A model generated the notes under the pieces. It was not told where the DNA came from. It was given only the letters and a program-made list of their open reading frames with translations, and did not search any database. Made by a program: the position numbers and the translations under genes. A stretch of 6,212 nt of DNA. It comes from JBBRLG01 sp038231495. GTDB taxonomy: Bacteria; Planctomycetota; Planctomycetia; Gemmatales; Gemmataceae. Shown here piece after piece: positions 5,760-6,212 of the stretch. The stretch is from NCBI GenBank assembly GCA_038231495.1, contig JBBRLG010000451.1:1-6212 (forward strand). The letters run 5' to 3'. The first letter of the stretch is position 1; each line of letters opens with the position of its first letter.

Positions 5760-5788
5760 ACGGAAAATCGGTTGCAGTTCGCCTTCCC

Positions 5789-6211
5789 TTACACTTTGAA
5801 ATGAACGGACGCCGCTTGGTCCCGTTGCGGTAGCTGGTCCAGCGCCCGCGTAGCCTCGACGGCCGCTTGTACATCGTCGGCATTCACGTTGTCAAGAAGG
5901 TCGAGCGGGCTGGTCACGCCGATGACCCCCTTGCGCGCGACGTGGGTGTAGATCATCGTCGTTTCCAGACTCTGGTGGCCGAGCAGCACCTGGATCGAAC
6001 GAATGTCGGTGCCGCGCTCGACGAGGTGGGTTGCGAAGCTGTGTCTGAACGTGTGACAATGGATGCGCTTGTCCAGTCCCTCCGCCACGCCGGCCGCCGC
6101 CACGGCGCGTTGCAACGACGCTTCGTAAACGTGGTGCCGGCCCGGTCGCCCCGTCCGCGGGCAGTGCGATAGTTGCCGCGACGCAAACACGAACTGCCAG
6201 CCGAATTCCCG
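5789..6211 (-). CDS. intI: Integron-type tyrosine recombinase (IntI), C-terminal 140 residues, cut by the window edge
   Basis: The frame is open to the right edge, so the start and the first catalytic arginine lie outside. In fragment numbering: an IntI-like segment WQFVFASRQLSHCPRTG (5-21) and GRHHVYEASLQRAV (24-37), corresponding to the extra region that separates integron integrases from XerC/XerD; box II H53-T-F-R56-H57; LLGH with H79; and the nucleophile Y88 in TTMIYTHVARKG (84-95). The motif GV.SPLDLL (98-106) is characteristic of IntI. All catalytic residues in the visible part are present, so the protein may be active. About 35 residues follow SPLDLL, longer than the short end of class 1 IntI. 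An internal GTG at 6190 is only the first possible start codon inside the fragment; homology continues upstream of it. IntI acts at attI and attC sites to move gene cassettes. No attC is visible within the window. Confidence 0.9.
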   Translation of the reverse strand, partial: REFGWQFVFASRQLSHCPRTGRPGRHHVYEASLQRAVAAAGVAEGLDKRIHCHTFRHSFATHLVERGTDIRSIQVLLGHQSLETTMIYTHVARKGVIGVTSPLDLLDNVNADDVQAAVEATRALDQLPQRDQAASVHFKV

Positions 6212-6212
6212 T

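Larger units (their letters stand above)
5388..5788. other. Non-coding stretch with promoter and short repeats
   Basis: About 400 bases between the cytochrome-type gene and the integrase fragment contain no gene I can support. Frames that are open here on both strands show no recognisable domain. The stretch holds a minus-strand promoter (5429-5457), a perfect 11-bp hairpin (5591-5625), further copies of CCACCCTTGCCA (5711-5759) and a terminator-like hairpin behind the integrase. I saw no complete attC site: the only exact match to the RYYYAAC core is ATTCAAC at 5674-5680, without a GTTRRRY partner. Confidence 0.6.

Noticed and set aside
5590..5760. CCACCCTTGCCA copies as a CRISPR array
   Set aside because: The repeats are only 12 bases, spacing is irregular, one copy is inverted, and no cas gene is present.

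Overview
The window most likely comes from a member of the Planctomycetes, possibly Gemmataceae-like. The strongest marker is the gene on the minus strand at 3000-5387. It encodes a secreted protein with the PSCyt1 / DUF1549 / DUF1553 architecture, which is largely confined to that phylum. A putative Rpn-like nuclease with a C-terminal 'LSPEQIVAG' repeat tail fits the same group. The lower-level placement is an inference from memory of protein families.

Layout, left to right. Positions 1-114 hold a short open frame that may be the end of an unrecognised gene entering from the left. Positions 141-642 hold a tandem duplication: the 3' end of a minus-strand nuclease-like gene (421-1230) is repeated downstream of it as a separate 60-codon reading frame (167-349) with its own consensus ribosome binding site. 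A divergent intergenic region (1231-1527) separates the nuclease from a plus-strand TPR protein with a conserved-looking C-terminal domain (1528-2418). A two-gene cassette follows: DUF4258 (2510-2773) and DUF2283 (2770-2973), overlapping by four bases (GTGA), which looks like a toxin-antitoxin-type pair. It converges on the large cytochrome-type gene (3000-5387) with only 26 bases between the stop codons. Positions 5388-5788 are a non-coding stretch with a good minus-strand promoter for the cytochrome-type gene and several copies of a 12-base motif, CCACCCTTGCCA, including one inverted pair forming an 11-bp hairpin. The right edge (5789-6211, minus) is the C-terminal 140 residues of an integron-type tyrosine recombinase (IntI), whose N-terminus lies outside the window.

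The genes do not form one pathway. A nuclease-like gene with a duplicated tail, a TA-type pair, an integron integrase and short repeats together look like an accessory, recombination-prone region around one planctomycete housekeeping-type gene. I found no complete new system. The points most worth checking are the duplicated nuclease tail that has become its own reading frame, the CCACCCTTGCCA repeats next to the integrase, and the position of any integron array relative to this integrase.
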